From positions 2,666,001-2,730,000 of the forward strand of contig SPDT01000003.1 of NCBI GenBank assembly GCA_008477525.1: a stretch of DNA of 64,000 bases, given 5' to 3'. The translations under genes and the position numbers were made by a program. This stretch comes from Hypomyces perniciosus. Lineage: Eukaryota > Ascomycota > Sordariomycetes > Hypocreales > Hypocreaceae. Of the stretch, positions 10,142 to 21,507 are shown piece after piece (the stretch's first letter is position 1; each line of letters opens with the position of its first letter). The notes beneath the pieces were generated by a model. That model was not told the DNA's origin and made no database searches. It was given only the letters and a program-made list of their open reading frames with translations.

Positions 10142-11020
10142 TTAGAAGTCCCCCCACCACCTTTGGCGCGTTATATCCATCTGTAACTCCTCAGTATACG
10201 GAGCGAGGAACTTGACAAGCATACCTTGCCACGCCTCCCGAGTCCTATTACCATACCACGCAGAAGTATACTCCCAGTAGTAGGGATACCACCCCGCAAA
10301 CTCCCAGTCAATGATACTGGCGACCTGGTTCCCACGCACTAGGATGTTAAAGGGGTTTAGGTCCCCGTGCGTAAACACGGGACGAGGCCACGGCCCATCT
10401 TGTTTTGTCACCATTTCTCTGATTTCTACCCAATCCTGGTCGTTTTGGCGATTTGGATGTTCTTCTGGCCGAAGTCCGTCACGTATCCAGAGGTGTAACT
10501 CCTGAATCGTCTTGAATGGTCCAAACCTGGGTATGGAACGGGGAATGCGGAAGTCGCGCAAGGACCCACCAAAGCAGCTCTCGACTGCTATCCCTGGTGG
10601 GGGAATTGCCCTTAATTCCTCCAATATGCGCCGAAGCTGCATAAAGATACTCTCGAGATCTTCATCAGAGAGTGTCTTCCAGGCTTTGGGGAGGGGTTCC
10701 GCCTGAATGCGTTCCATGACGATATAGGCCTGATTCCTATAGACAAAAGAGCAATGCACGCGCGGCACGGGAACAGAGGTCTTGGCAGCGACGAAGCTCA
10801 GAGTAGCGGCTTCGGTAAGATGGACAAACGGCCCAGTTTTGACGATAAGGCGTTTGGAGATTGGATAACAGGGGCCACTGCGTAGGTAGAATCGTGCAGT
10901 AGTCTTGAGCGCGAGGAGGGTGAAGAAACGATGGAGAAACGAATTATTGACAGCCAAGTGGTCGGTATTCTCATGCTGGGTGGCTGTAGTGTCGATGGGG
11001 GGGATATATGATGCCGACAT
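10142..11020 (-). CDS. APH-type phosphotransferase (kinase-like), 292 aa
   Basis: A single-exon protein of the aminoglycoside-phosphotransferase / choline-kinase-like fold. Visible parts are the ATP-lobe segment YIVMERI near residue 99, the Brenner-type catalytic loop HGDLNPFNIL at about 218-227, and the metal-binding IIDWEFAG at about 236-243, followed by the usual WYPYYWE block. All catalytic residues expected of the family are present. In fungi these proteins are numerous, and their substrates are mostly unknown small molecules; resistance to aminoglycosides should not be assumed. No neighbouring biosynthetic gene points to a substrate. The first ATG gives a length normal for the family. 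Confidence 0.85.
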   Translation of the reverse strand: MSASYIPPIDTTATQHENTDHLAVNNSFLHRFFTLLALKTTARFYLRSGPCYPISKRLIVKTGPFVHLTEAATLSFVAAKTSVPVPRVHCSFVYRNQAYIVMERIQAEPLPKAWKTLSDEDLESIFMQLRRILEELRAIPPPGIAVESCFGGSLRDFRIPRSIPRFGPFKTIQELHLWIRDGLRPEEHPNRQNDQDWVEIREMVTKQDGPWPRPVFTHGDLNPFNILVRGNQVASIIDWEFAGWYPYYWEYTSAWYGNRTREAWQGMLVKFLAPYTEELQMDITRQRWWGDF

Positions 11021-12135
11021 GGTGAGGAGAATGGAGTATTAAGGCAATATATTAAGGAATAGCTGCAAGTAGTATTGAGATGATTGAAGCGCTTGGACCA
11101 ATAGTACCACCTAGGGAGACTGATTATGTGATATATGGACATAATAATAACCGTAGTGTACGAAGTACATAATACTCCGTAGGCCTCCGCCAACTTAACC
11201 GGTGCGAAGAATATGCAAGTATAGAGGTTTCTCTCACATGCTCCTACACAAGATGTCGTGCATGCTCCCCCACATTGTTTGAATGGGGGATCGATCCGGA
11301 AGAATTCATAGTATTATCACATCACTCTGCCCTTGTCCGCATCACAATTGACTTTAGAATGGAAACCGAAAACCATCCATCAATCGATTCAGCAAATCAA
11401 GCTCTACATACCATACCCCAGTAGATAGGGAATGGCACGGAACCGCATGGATGTCAAGTTCTTTTGTTAACCTGGTATTCAGCCCCAAACATAACCATGC
11501 GCATAACAAACGTTATCACTTCGTAAACTACTCCCTATCAAGGTCAAAACCGTGTCTGCCGGTCAACCAAAGCGGAAACCGAGCCCTAGCCAGGGTCTTT
11601 TGTCCGCCCCGAATAGGCTCCAGCTGACATTATGCCAATGATTATGGTTATCTTCCCGCATAACCGCCAAAAAATGCCTTATGGAGCAAACTTGCTTTGC
11701 AGGGCCTCGACCAAGCCAAGCCAAGTTAAAAGCTGACACGTGAAAAGCTGGACCAGTTAGCGCTTCAAGAAGCCGTCGTACCTGCGGAAATGGGCATGAT
11801 AACCGAAGCCGTCTCCGCTGTCTTCGCACAGCTCTCGTACTCTCTCTCCGGGGTTGATTTGCCAGTCGGGCAGCCCCAATTGATAAAAACGTGCAAACAA
11901 CGAATGGATCTACAGGTCCCCGAGATGCCAAGACCGATAGTATGGAAGCAAAATGCTACATCACCAGCGCAGTGAGACCTTGGCGACGCACAGGGTGCCC
12001 GTGTGTGGACTTACTACATACATTACCCGGCTTGCGGGAGGGTACAAATACCTGATGAGCGCCAATTCTTCCCCAGATCTATCTCGCTCTTGATGGTGAG
12101 GGTAGAGGCTCAGTTCGAAGGCGACGATAATCACC
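11021..12135. other. Intergenic, 1.1 kb
   Basis: No gene is supported. It carries one copy of the recurring 9-mer TACTCCGTA (11173-11181) and, at its right end, the presumed promoter and 5' UTR of the nuclease gene. Open frames at 11563-11931 and elsewhere have no protein-like composition. Confidence 0.5.
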
Positions 12136-14134
12136 ATGAAGGTTCTTGCAACTCTCGTTGCGGCTGTGGGCGCCGCCGCCGCCGTCTCCATTGCCGAGAT
12201 CAATGGCAATAGATATCTGTCGCCCTACAAAGACAAAAGCATCACCGATATCAAGGGCCTGGTGACAGCCATTGGCACAAATGGCATCTTCCTGAGGTCC
12301 ACGGAGCCCGACCAGGACCCCGCCACGTCTGAGGGTCTCTTCGTCTTTGGCAGCTCGGTTGGCAAGTCTGTCAAGGTTGGTGATATCATCACCCTCAATG
12401 GGCAGGTCACTGAGTACAGGTATGTATTTGTGTCGTCTAATCATCAAAGCTCAAAGCTGATCCAAAAAAAAAGGTCAAATAATGCGTACATCCACCTGAC
12501 CGAGCTCACCAAGCCTGCCGGCATCAAAGTCCTGTCATCGGGTAACAAAGTGACTCCCCTCATCATTGGCGTCGACACTCTGTCGCCCCCAACAGAGGAG
12601 TTCTCGAGTCTTGATGAGGGCGGCATCTTTGGCGTGCCAAATGGTGTGGCCAACGTCTCCGACAGCAACCCGAAGCTCGATCCGACCACCTATGGTCTCG
12701 ACTTTTGGGAGTCTCTCGTTGGCCAGCTCGTCACTATCAAGGACGCCTACCAGCTCAACCGACCCAACAAGTATGGTGACGTCTGGGTCCGTGGCAACTG
12801 GAAAGTCACTGGTCTCAATGGCCATGGAGGTCTGACTATTCTTGAGGGTGGTACGTGTGTTTGCGTTCGTTGTATTCCCATTCTTATCTTCTAACCATGT
12901 CGTACAGATGCCAACCCGGAGGCCATTACCATTGGCACTCCTCTCGATGGTTCCAAGAACCCCACTGACACTAGACTGGGCGATTACCTCGGCGATATCA
13001 CTGGTGTCGTCTACAACGACTTTGGCTTCTACCGAGTGCTGCCGCTCACTCGTGTCTCCTCCCTCAAGAATGCCACTACCGACTTCCCGGCTGCTACTTT
13101 TAACAGCAGTGGCAACTGCCTTGGTATCACTGTCGCTGACTACAATACCGAGAACTTGATGCCCAACTCAGCTCACCTGCCCCGTGTCGCCGACCATATT
13201 GCCAACAAGTTGCGCAATCCCGACCTCATCTTCCTACAGGAGGTTCAGGATAACTCTGGCGACAAGAACGACGGCGTCGTTTCCGCTAACATCACCCTCG
13301 TTACCCTTGCTGCGAGGATCAAGGCGCTTTCCGGCGTTGTCTACGACTTTGCCCAAGTCGACCCCGTAGATGGTAAGGACGGTGGTCAACCTGGAGGCAA
13401 CATCCGCCAGGCCTATTTCTACCGACCAGATGTCATTCAACCATACAAGCCCAACCAAGGCGGCGCTCTCGATGCTAACGTGGTTCTCGACGGCCCTGAG
13501 CTGAAGTACAACCCTGGCCGTATTGACCCTACCAACTCTGCCTTTGATGCTAACCGAAAGCCCCTAGTTGCCCAGTGGAAGATTGCCAAGGGCACCCGCA
13601 AGATCTTCTTCACCGTCAACGTCCACTTTGGCAGCAAGGGTGGCTCAAGCTCCCTGGAGGGAGATATCCGGCCACCGCTTAACGGAGGCATTGACAAGCG
13701 AACACAGCAGACTACAATCACCGCTGTGAGTGCCATCCCCACTTCGCCTCAACCATAGATATGAACAGTACCGCTAACTTTGGGTGCAGAACTTCGTCGC
13801 CGAGATCCTCAAGAAGGACCCCAAGGCTCACATCATCGTCGCTGGCGACTTCAACGAGTTCACCCAAGTCCAGCCCATGACCATTTTCGCGTCCAAGTCT
13901 GGGCTCAAGGACCTCGACGAAGTTGCTGGCATTGATCCCGTCGAGCGCTATACATATCTCTTCGACATGAACTCCCAGGCATTGGATCACATGTACGTGA
14001 GTCCTGCGATCAACAAGGACGTGGAGTATCAGCACTTGTACTTGAACACCTGGCAGAACTTTGCGAGCCAGGTCAGTGATCACGATCCTAGCATTGCGAA
14101 GTTGAACCTTTGTGGGTGCTCTTCCAAGGCGTGA
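12136..14134 (+). CDS. Secreted endonuclease/exonuclease/phosphatase-fold nuclease, ~607 aa
   Basis: Four exons fit well: 12136-12419, 12474-12850, 12908-13725 and 13790-14134, giving 607 residues. The start MKVLATLVAAVGAAAAVS is a clean signal peptide. The first third, with a GLVTAIGTNGIFL-like strand pattern and VGDIITLNG, resembles the OB-like domain that precedes this nuclease type in extracellular nucleases. The catalytic domain shows the EEP motifs in order: the metal-binding glutamate in FLQEVQDN, NVHFGSKGG, VAGDFNEF and SDHDPS at the C-terminus. The family hydrolyses nucleic acid or other phosphodiesters using a divalent metal. Intron 1 is 54 bp, a multiple of three, with no in-frame stop, so unspliced RNA would still read through. 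Likely an extracellular DNase/RNase used in nutrient scavenging. Confidence 0.88.
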
Positions 14135-14447
14135 TGGGTGTATATATATGATTGGGATGAATGTATATGATCAGAGATGGATATGAATGCATGTATATAA
14201 TCTCGTTACATGATGATGAATAGATGAACATGATCATTTCTAAGACGACCATGACATCGTGTGGCGGACCTCGTCATCAATGGTAAAAGATCATGTGTGA
14301 GTAAATGCGTACGCAATAGATAAATTCTTTTCACCCAAGAAAGCCAGCGTGCCTCCAAGACCGTAAACCTAATAAAATGATACTTACGGAGTACAATATT
14401 CATAAATGACCCTAACTTTTCTCATCCAAACCACTGAGACAAAACTG

Positions 14448-15889
14448 CTATTCATCTTCCCCAGCATCATCATCCTCCTCTTCCTCATCATCACTATCAT
14501 CGTCATCAAAATTCGGATCAGGCATGACAATGCTATTCAGAAACGTAACCTGGTACCATCATTAGCACATTCTCAAGCACACAACACACACGGCTTCAGC
14601 CAAGGGAGACCGCGATGGGACAAAGACGTACAAATCCAGATAACCCCCTCACAATTTCAGCGATTTTCTCCTGCGCATCACCGCCGCAGAAAATATCATC
14701 ACCAATCTTGGCACTGATTGTATGATTCCTCAACTTCAAGAGTTCAATATCGCGATGCGTAACCTCATACCCCTAACATAATGTCAGACCACCCTCATCA
14801 CTACAAAGTTGGGGCAAACTTACCATGGGCTTTTTCTTCAGTACGTTCACCTGATTCATCCCCACATATGCCTTGATAGCCTTCTCTGGCCCTGCACTCG
14901 CTTTCACGTCTGGGAAAAACGCCTTCCTGAAGAGCGGATCGCTGAACGGACGCTGCCACCGACGTGGCCGCTCGTCGATGCTCTGCCGCAGTTTTTGTAT
15001 ATACTGCGCGTCGGGGTACCACAGCCCTCCGGCGATCAAGCTTGCTCCGGGCTCGCAGTGGATGTAGTACATCGCGTAGGGTCCTTTGCGGCCTGTTCGG
15101 GACCAGGCGGCAGAGAAGTGCGGCTGTTCCCTGGTTAGATGTGTAGGGAGTGAAAAATGGGTGGGTTGGCATGCCTTGTATGGGGTGGGGTCTTTGCTGA
15201 AGCGAATGTCGCGGTGGATGCGGAAGATGACATCTTTGGCTGGTAGTTCTGGGATGGTCTCATCGATCTCGATGAGGGTCTGGGTGGTAGTCTCGACGAA
15301 GGATTGCCAATCCTTCAAGGCTCTTCTATATTCGCCGTCATGTGCTATTCGACTGTTAGCATGACGATATCTCCAAGGTGCTTTCAGGTGAACGATACTA
15401 ACATTTTAACCACGGCCTGTTGTTATTCGCTTTCAAGTCCCCCAGGAACAGCATCGTATTCCGATGGATGTTATGATCTTCATACTCCACTCCTCCAGCA
15501 TCTCTCAACCTTTCCAGCGGGAGAATCTCAACTTTCCGCACTCCATCATCGTCATCATCCTCTTCCTCGGGCTCATCTTTATATTTATCCGCATCTGAAT
15601 CTTCCTTAGCAGGCACCTGTTGCTTCTTCGCCGGGCGCCCGCGCTTCTTCTTGGGTGGCAAATCCTCCTCCTCAGGCTCTTCTTCATATTGCTCCCCATC
15701 AGACTCCTCCTTGGCAAGTTGTTTCTTTGCCGGCCGGCCACGTTTTTTCTTCACTGGTAACTCAACTTCTCCAACTTCATTGTCTGAATCCGCGAAATAT
15801 GAGCTCTTTTGCAGTGTGCTAGACAGACGACCAGAGCGGCGAGTGCCGATTGGTTCTGGCTCTGTGGCGGAACGTTTGCGGGCTGGCAT
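14448..15889 (-). CDS. AT-hook protein with DUF2461 domain, ~409 aa
   Basis: Four exons: 15889-15403, 15344-14824, 14772-14653 and 14549-14448, all in phase, 409 residues. The N-terminal third is acidic and low complexity with two AT-hook cores, KKRGRPAKK, at about residues 48-56 and 81-89, so DNA binding in the nucleus is likely. The rest matches the DUF2461 family: LKSHDGEYRRAL, the DVIFRIHRDIRFSKD block, YKACQPTHFS, and AGGLWYP. The C-terminus is a run of Asp/Glu. The function of DUF2461 is not known. The next gene upstream (16.2-17.8 kb) also lies on the minus strand, with about 360 bp between them. Confidence 0.88.
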
Positions 15890-16252
15890 AGTGAATTGGC
15901 GCTTTGTGAAGCGACTCCAGAGAGTAATAAATATACACAGACACTACACGAGTATGACTTATCTCGTCAAGAATGGACAATGAGGTTGACCGTGAATGTC
16001 GTCATTACTAATCTGCTGATCGCGCTGTCACGTGAGAGTGCTGAAGGGGAAGACGAGATACGATCTTGGCATGTTTAATCATCATCCATCATCTGCCTTC
16101 ATTATCGACGATCGCAAAATCAGTATGATGTCTGTCTGCCGAAGCTTCATTCAAAGCCGAGAAATTCCTTTATTGTCTCTGGAATACTATCAATTCTTCC
16201 GTGATTGCTAACAACCAACCTCTTGATTGCCCCTTGACCATGTTCGACCTAC

Positions 16253-17768
16253 TTAGTTCTCACCAGAGGGCAGCGTGATCTCATTCGCCCTCTCAACACT
16301 TCTCATAATCTTCCTCAAGAACGCAATGTCCCTCGACTTAGACGTGCTCCACTTATTCGCCATATCCTCTGCATTCTCTCCCTCAGGGCCCATCGCCTCT
16401 GTCACCATAGCGCACAGTCTCACCACGGCCATCATCCTATCCCACTCACCATTGGGGATAGCCTGCGACTCCTCGGGCAGGTATATGATGTCCATGACTT
16501 TGTAGAGCCGCTGTGGGAAGGACATGGGGCGGATCTGCTCTGACCTGCAGAATTGAACGAGTTTCCTCTTGTAAGTGGCCCAGTTGGATTCCGGGATCAT
16601 GGAAATATCCTTGGTCATGTGGAAAAGTGCGCCCTCGAGGGACTGGAGACGAGTCTCTGCGATTGCGGGTTCGAGGGAGGCCATTTGGCCGTCCAGGATG
16701 TCTTTCAGTTGGTCAAGACCCTTGAGCAAAGATGGCTGGAAAGACTCCCAGGTTTGGGGCGTGGTCTCCGTTGCTTCATTGACCATCTTCGCAATCAGTT
16801 CGGTCTGGAGATCTTCGTCGTGAATAATTTCTGCAGCAGTTTGAGTTGTAAACTTGTTCCTGTTCTGGGCAATGCCAACGGATGGCACCAGTGAATAGTG
16901 ATTGTCAACTTCCCCTTGTTGAGTGTTGGACGTATGGTCCTTCCGAGCGTTTGCAAAGACCGGCCCCCGCGGGTGATGATCATCTTCGTCAATATCCATG
17001 CGCATATCTTCGGGGATGTCGCTTGGTGAGTTCTGGTTCTCAGAAAGACCATGAACAAGCTGTGGGAAATATCTTGTTAGCGTCTCTCCCATTGAATCCG
17101 TGGAGCAGTGGACTTACTGCTTGGACGGGGGGGAACTCCTCCTGATGCGATACCACGGACTGGGTAGCTACCGGGAATAGCATCTTGCTACGGGTAGCAG
17201 GATCCATTATCGTCTGCTCCTCAGTAGCTGTGACAGCTTCTTCTGTGTGCGGATAGGTATCCTGATTCTCTTCGACAATCGTCGCAGCGGGTGAAGGGTA
17301 CGTCTGCTGTAGCCCAGTCGTCTCAGCCTCCTTCACAGGCGTCCTCACGTCGACCTTGATCTTGATCTTCCTCTTTTTCGGCGTCACAGGAGCACGCTGG
17401 TTGCCAATTTCCTGCACGGCAGCGTGCTTTCTCTTTCGTCCCCTCTGCTCCTCGAAAGCCTTCTTAAGCACCTGAACAAGTTGCTCTCCAGTCTTTGCCT
17501 GCTCCAATTTCTGATGCATAGAGTCATCAACTTTGAAGGTGCTGGGAGGCAGCTGGATAAACGTGTCCGGCTCAGAGCCGTCAGGCAGTTCGATCGGACA
17601 GCTGGCACGCGCCCTGGCAGCCGTCGTCTGGGAAACGGCAACAAGGAGCCGTAACACCTTGTCCTTGATGAAGGTGAATTCATCTTCGCTTTCGAAACCC
17701 TTTATCGAGGCTTCTTGGAATAATTCTCGAAGGCATTCGAGAAAGTCGCTTCCTGCGATGCGCGTCAT
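16253..17768 (-). CDS. Unknown, nuclear-looking protein, ~485 aa
   Basis: Two exons, 17768-17118 and 17059-16253, joined by a 58-bp GT-AG intron in phase 0. I chose the ATG at 17768 (MTRIAGSDFLE) because the 15 residues before it look like leader sequence; the longer start at 17813 is possible. The first half contains a basic patch (TPKKRKIKIKVD, about residue 150) that could be a nuclear localisation signal. The second half is mostly helical, with a predicted compact domain around RLYKVMDIIYLPEESQ. No family is recognised. It may be a conserved eurotiomycete protein. Confidence 0.75.
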
Positions 17769-17813
17769 GGTGAATCTGTGTTGGAGGCGGATGTGAATGA
17801 ATGTGTGCAGCAC

Positions 17814-18531
17814 TTTTCGATGAAGGGGGGAGGTTGAGAGAAGTGCGTTTCTTTTGCAGTGTATGAGGAAAGGAAGAGAATTAGTTATCCGCTATGGGTG
17901 ATTTTCTATTTCCCCCCATTTCATAAGGAATAAGGTCAGTCGGTGAACTTGAGGTGAGTTGAAGCTTAGGTGCATCATTGTATAAAGAGAGCAAAGACTG
18001 AGCAGTTGATCACAAGGAGATAATGTTTCCAACAACTTGCACAGTCACGATTTGAGCTGGAAGTAATTAACTAAATGATCTGTAGATGCAGGCATATAGA
18101 CAGACTGCAGTCCGAGCTGATAGTTTGTGTATCGTTGAATTCAGCTGGTTGAAATCTGCCTTGCCTCTCCAGCGCGAAGGACTTTTACGCAAATGAGTAT
18201 AAGCAGATGGTACAATGAACCAGGACAGACAGAAATGACATGTGTAAAGAAAATACAATCAATCGTCAGATGCAAATAATAGCAACACCAAATATTACCT
18301 CTGAAATCCGCCATGGCGGGTATACGGCGCATTGGGAGACAAACTTCTACGAATTCACGATGGACATGGTTTCATTTGGACACGGGGTTCAAGAGTTCAA
18401 TCTATGCGTCTACTTGACATTGCAGGCTGCATGTAGATTTTACCTAAGCCAGATCCAGCGCCATGACCGACAAAAACACCGGGGGAACTTCTGTGGTTCC
18501 TCTAAAAATGGAAATATGACATCTATACATT
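17814..18531. other. Intergenic, 0.7 kb
   Basis: It lies between the start of the unknown minus-strand gene and the 3' end of BiP. No gene is seen; the left part should be a promoter and the right part the BiP 3' UTR. Confidence 0.5.
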
Positions 18532-20767
18532 TTACAGTTCGTCGTGGAAGTCACCCTCCTCCTCTGTCGCACCACTGCCACCAGCACCCTGGTACGCCTT
18601 GGAGGTGATGGGGTAGGCGACGTTGGACAGCTTCTCCTTCTGCTCCTCCAAGTCCTCAGTGGTGGCTTCAGCGCCGTTCTGCTCGAGCCACTCAGTTGCC
18701 TCCTTGACAGCGTCGAGGATCTAGTAAAATGTTAGTCATCAGGGAACTTTTTGATCAAGCGGAAATCAGCTGAACTTACAGTCTCCTTGTCCTCCTCGTC
18801 AATCTTGCCACCAAGACCCTCGGCGTCGTTGACCTGGTTCTTCAGGTTGAAAGCGTAGTTCTCAAGACCGTTTCGGGCCTCAATACGCTCACGGGTGGCC
18901 TTGTCCTCCTCGGCGTACTTCTCAGCCTCGGCAACCATGCGGTCAATCTCCTCCTGGGTGAGACGGCCCTTGTCGTTGGTGATGGTGATGGACTCCTGCT
19001 TGCCAGTGCCCTTGTCGTGGGCAGACACCTTGAGAATACCGTTGGCATCCAGCTCGAAGGAAACCTCGATCTGGGGAACACCACGGGGGGCAGGGGGAAT
19101 GCCAGTGAGCTCGAACTTTCCGAGAAGGTTGTTGTCCTTGGTCAGAGAACGCTCACCCTCGTAGACCTGGATCAAGACAACGGGCTGGTTATCAGCGGCG
19201 GTCGAGAAGATCTGGCTCTTGCGAGTGGGGATAGGAGTGTTGCGGGGGATCAGCTTGGTCATGACTCCGCCAGTAGTCTCAATGCCAAGGGTAAGAGGGT
19301 TGACATCCATCAGGACGATGTCCTCAGTAATTTTCTCGCCAGCAAGAACACCAGCCTGGACAGCGGCACCGAAAGCAACAGCCTCGTCGGGGTTGATACC
19401 CTTGGAAGCCTTTTTGCCTCCGAAGTACTCCTCGATCAAGGCCTGAACCTTGGGGATACGAGTAGAACCACCAACCAGAACGATGTCATCAACCTCGCTC
19501 TTCTTGACGTTGGCGTCCTTGAGAACCTGCTCGACAGGCTTGAGGGTCTTCTTGAAGAGATAAATGTTGAGCTCCTCAAACTTGGCTCGGGTTAAGGTCT
19601 CGGAGAAGTCCTTGCCCTCGAAGAAAGCCTCGATCTCGATACGGGTGCTCATCTGCGAAGAGAGAGTTCGCTTGGCCTTTTCAGCCTCGCGCTTCAACTT
19701 GGCCATGGCCTTGAGGTCCTTGGTGACGTCAACGCCGTTCTTCTTGTTGTAGGACTTGGCGAAGTAGTTGATGATGCGCTGGTCGAAATCCTCACCACCA
19801 AGATGGGTGTCACCGGCGGTGGCCAGGACCTCGAAGACACCGTTTTCAATGGAGAGCAGGGACACATCGAAGGTACCACCACCAAGATCGTAGACGATGA
19901 TCTGGCGCTCACCAGAGGTCTTGTCCAGACCATAGGCGATAGCGGCGGCAGTGGGCTCGTTGACAATTCGAAGGACCGTGAGGCCGGCAATGATACCGGC
20001 ATCCTTGGTGGCCTGTCGCTGGTTGTCCTGCGGGTTGTTAGCAAGATGTATGTTTGCCGGGTGGTCAGGCGTCACTTACGTTGAAGTACGCCGGAACGGT
20101 AACGACGGCGTGGGTAACCTTCTTGCCCAAGTAGGACTCGGCCACCTCCTTCATCTTGGTAAGGATCATGGCGGAAACCTCCTCAGGGGTCAACTGCTTC
20201 TTTTCGCCGTTCACCTGGACCTGAACGATGGGCTTGCCATCCTTGTTGATGACCTTGTAGGGGAAGTGCTTGATGTCGTTCTGGATATCCTTCTCAAGGA
20301 ACTTGCGGCCAATCAGGCGCCTGCGACATGTTAGCAACGAGATTCCACAGCCCCCAAGAGGTATTAGGGCAGAACTGACTTGACATCGTAGATGGTGTTG
20401 GTGGGGTTGGCGGCGGCCTGGTTCTTGGCTGAGTCGCCAACCAGACGCTCCTCATCGGTGAAAGCCACGTAGGAGGGAGTAATTCGGTTGCCCTGATCGT
20501 TGACGAGAATCTCAACCTTGCCCTTCTGCATCACACCGACGCAGCTGTAAGTGGTACCCAGGTCCTAGAGCGCAAACAGGTTAGCGACCGCAGTCGAACA
20601 GGCGACATGTCTGTATGTCCACTTACAATGCCGATAACAGTTCCATAGTCGGTATCCTCAACGGAATCCGCCTTGGCGGTCTGAACGAAAGCTAGAGGAG
20701 CGAAGAGGAGTGTGATCCAACAGAGCAGACCCAGCCCGAGGGCCAGCGAGCTCCGTGAACGAGCCAT
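18532..20767 (-). CDS. ER Hsp70 chaperone BiP/Kar2, ~667 aa
   Basis: Five exons, 20767-20627, 20564-20380, 20320-20080, 20027-18780 and 18720-18532, give 667 residues. A signal peptide ([20 protein letters not shown]) leads into [14 protein letters not shown], the Hsp70 phosphate-binding signature; [11 protein letters not shown] and [11 protein letters not shown] are the other two Hsp70 signatures. The substrate-binding half includes GIPPAPRG. The protein ends in HDEL, the ER retrieval signal. BiP folds proteins in the ER lumen, drives translocation through Sec61 and holds Ire1 inactive, so the unfolded-protein response should induce it. I looked for a HacA-type element upstream and found no convincing one. 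The sequence is intact, and this is the clearest housekeeping gene in the window. Confidence 0.97.
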
Positions 20768-21507
20768 TGTGGGAAGATGTGTTGTGGGTGTGCTCCGGTC
20801 CAAGGCGCCGTGCGAAGTATACGTTAAGAAGAGAGAATCGCAACAATCCAACGCAGCGAGGTCGAATAACTGTCCTCAAGCCGGCTTTGTTCACCAAGGG
20901 AAGGGGAATGGGTATCTTTTTTTGCTGTTGGTGAGAAAAAAAAGGCGGGTTGGAGAAGAGGCGACGATGGCAGCGCTTATGAATGCCGCCGCAGAGTGGA
21001 AGTCAAAAAGGCCAGATTTCAGGTAAGTTGGCAAGATACGGGTCTTCCCCATTTCGCCCCTCCAAAGAGGACACGATTGCCCTCGTTACCTTCGGTGCCC
21101 TTCCATAGGAAGATGAAGATGACTCAGAGCTAAATTAATCCAGTTAGCAAAAAGGGGACCGACACTGAATCATTGTGCTGACTGCGTATGGAAGGACGCT
21201 AAGGCGTCATGTAAAGTTGCCACGTTGTAGATACTAATACTAAGTTACCAATGCTAAACATACATTGTCTCCGGAGGCATTCGCAGCTTAATTCTAAATT
21301 GCGGCACAATTCTGCAACTAATAACTCAACTCAGCTGCCTAATCAACACATGCTACTATGACAATACCATGTCTAAGCTCAACGGGAAGAAACATCAAGA
21401 CAGCTTTGTGCCAACGTGTTCATTTCAGCCTCAATTCATTGCTTCAAACCAACCATAACACCCATGCCTATACAATATGTAGATAGTACTAGCACTACTC
21501 CGTACGC
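20768..21507. other. BiP promoter region / HBS1 3' flank
   Basis: This is the 740-bp gap between the BiP start and the HBS1 stop. It is pyrimidine-rich on the BiP strand just before the ATG, as is common in fungal core promoters. The recurrent 9-mer TACTCCGTA lies at 21496-21504. No other gene is supported. Confidence 0.5.

Noticed and set aside
11563..11931. 122-aa minus-strand frame upstream of the nuclease
   Set aside because: No domain, composition unlike protein, and no partner exons.
19017..19595. 192-aa open frame opposite BiP
   Set aside because: It is the antisense shadow of a highly biased Hsp70 exon.
20768..21507. Unfolded-protein-response element in the BiP promoter (for example GCCACGTTG at 21219)
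   Set aside because: It matches neither the yeast CAGCGTG core nor the Aspergillus HacA consensus well enough, and one short word is expected by chance.
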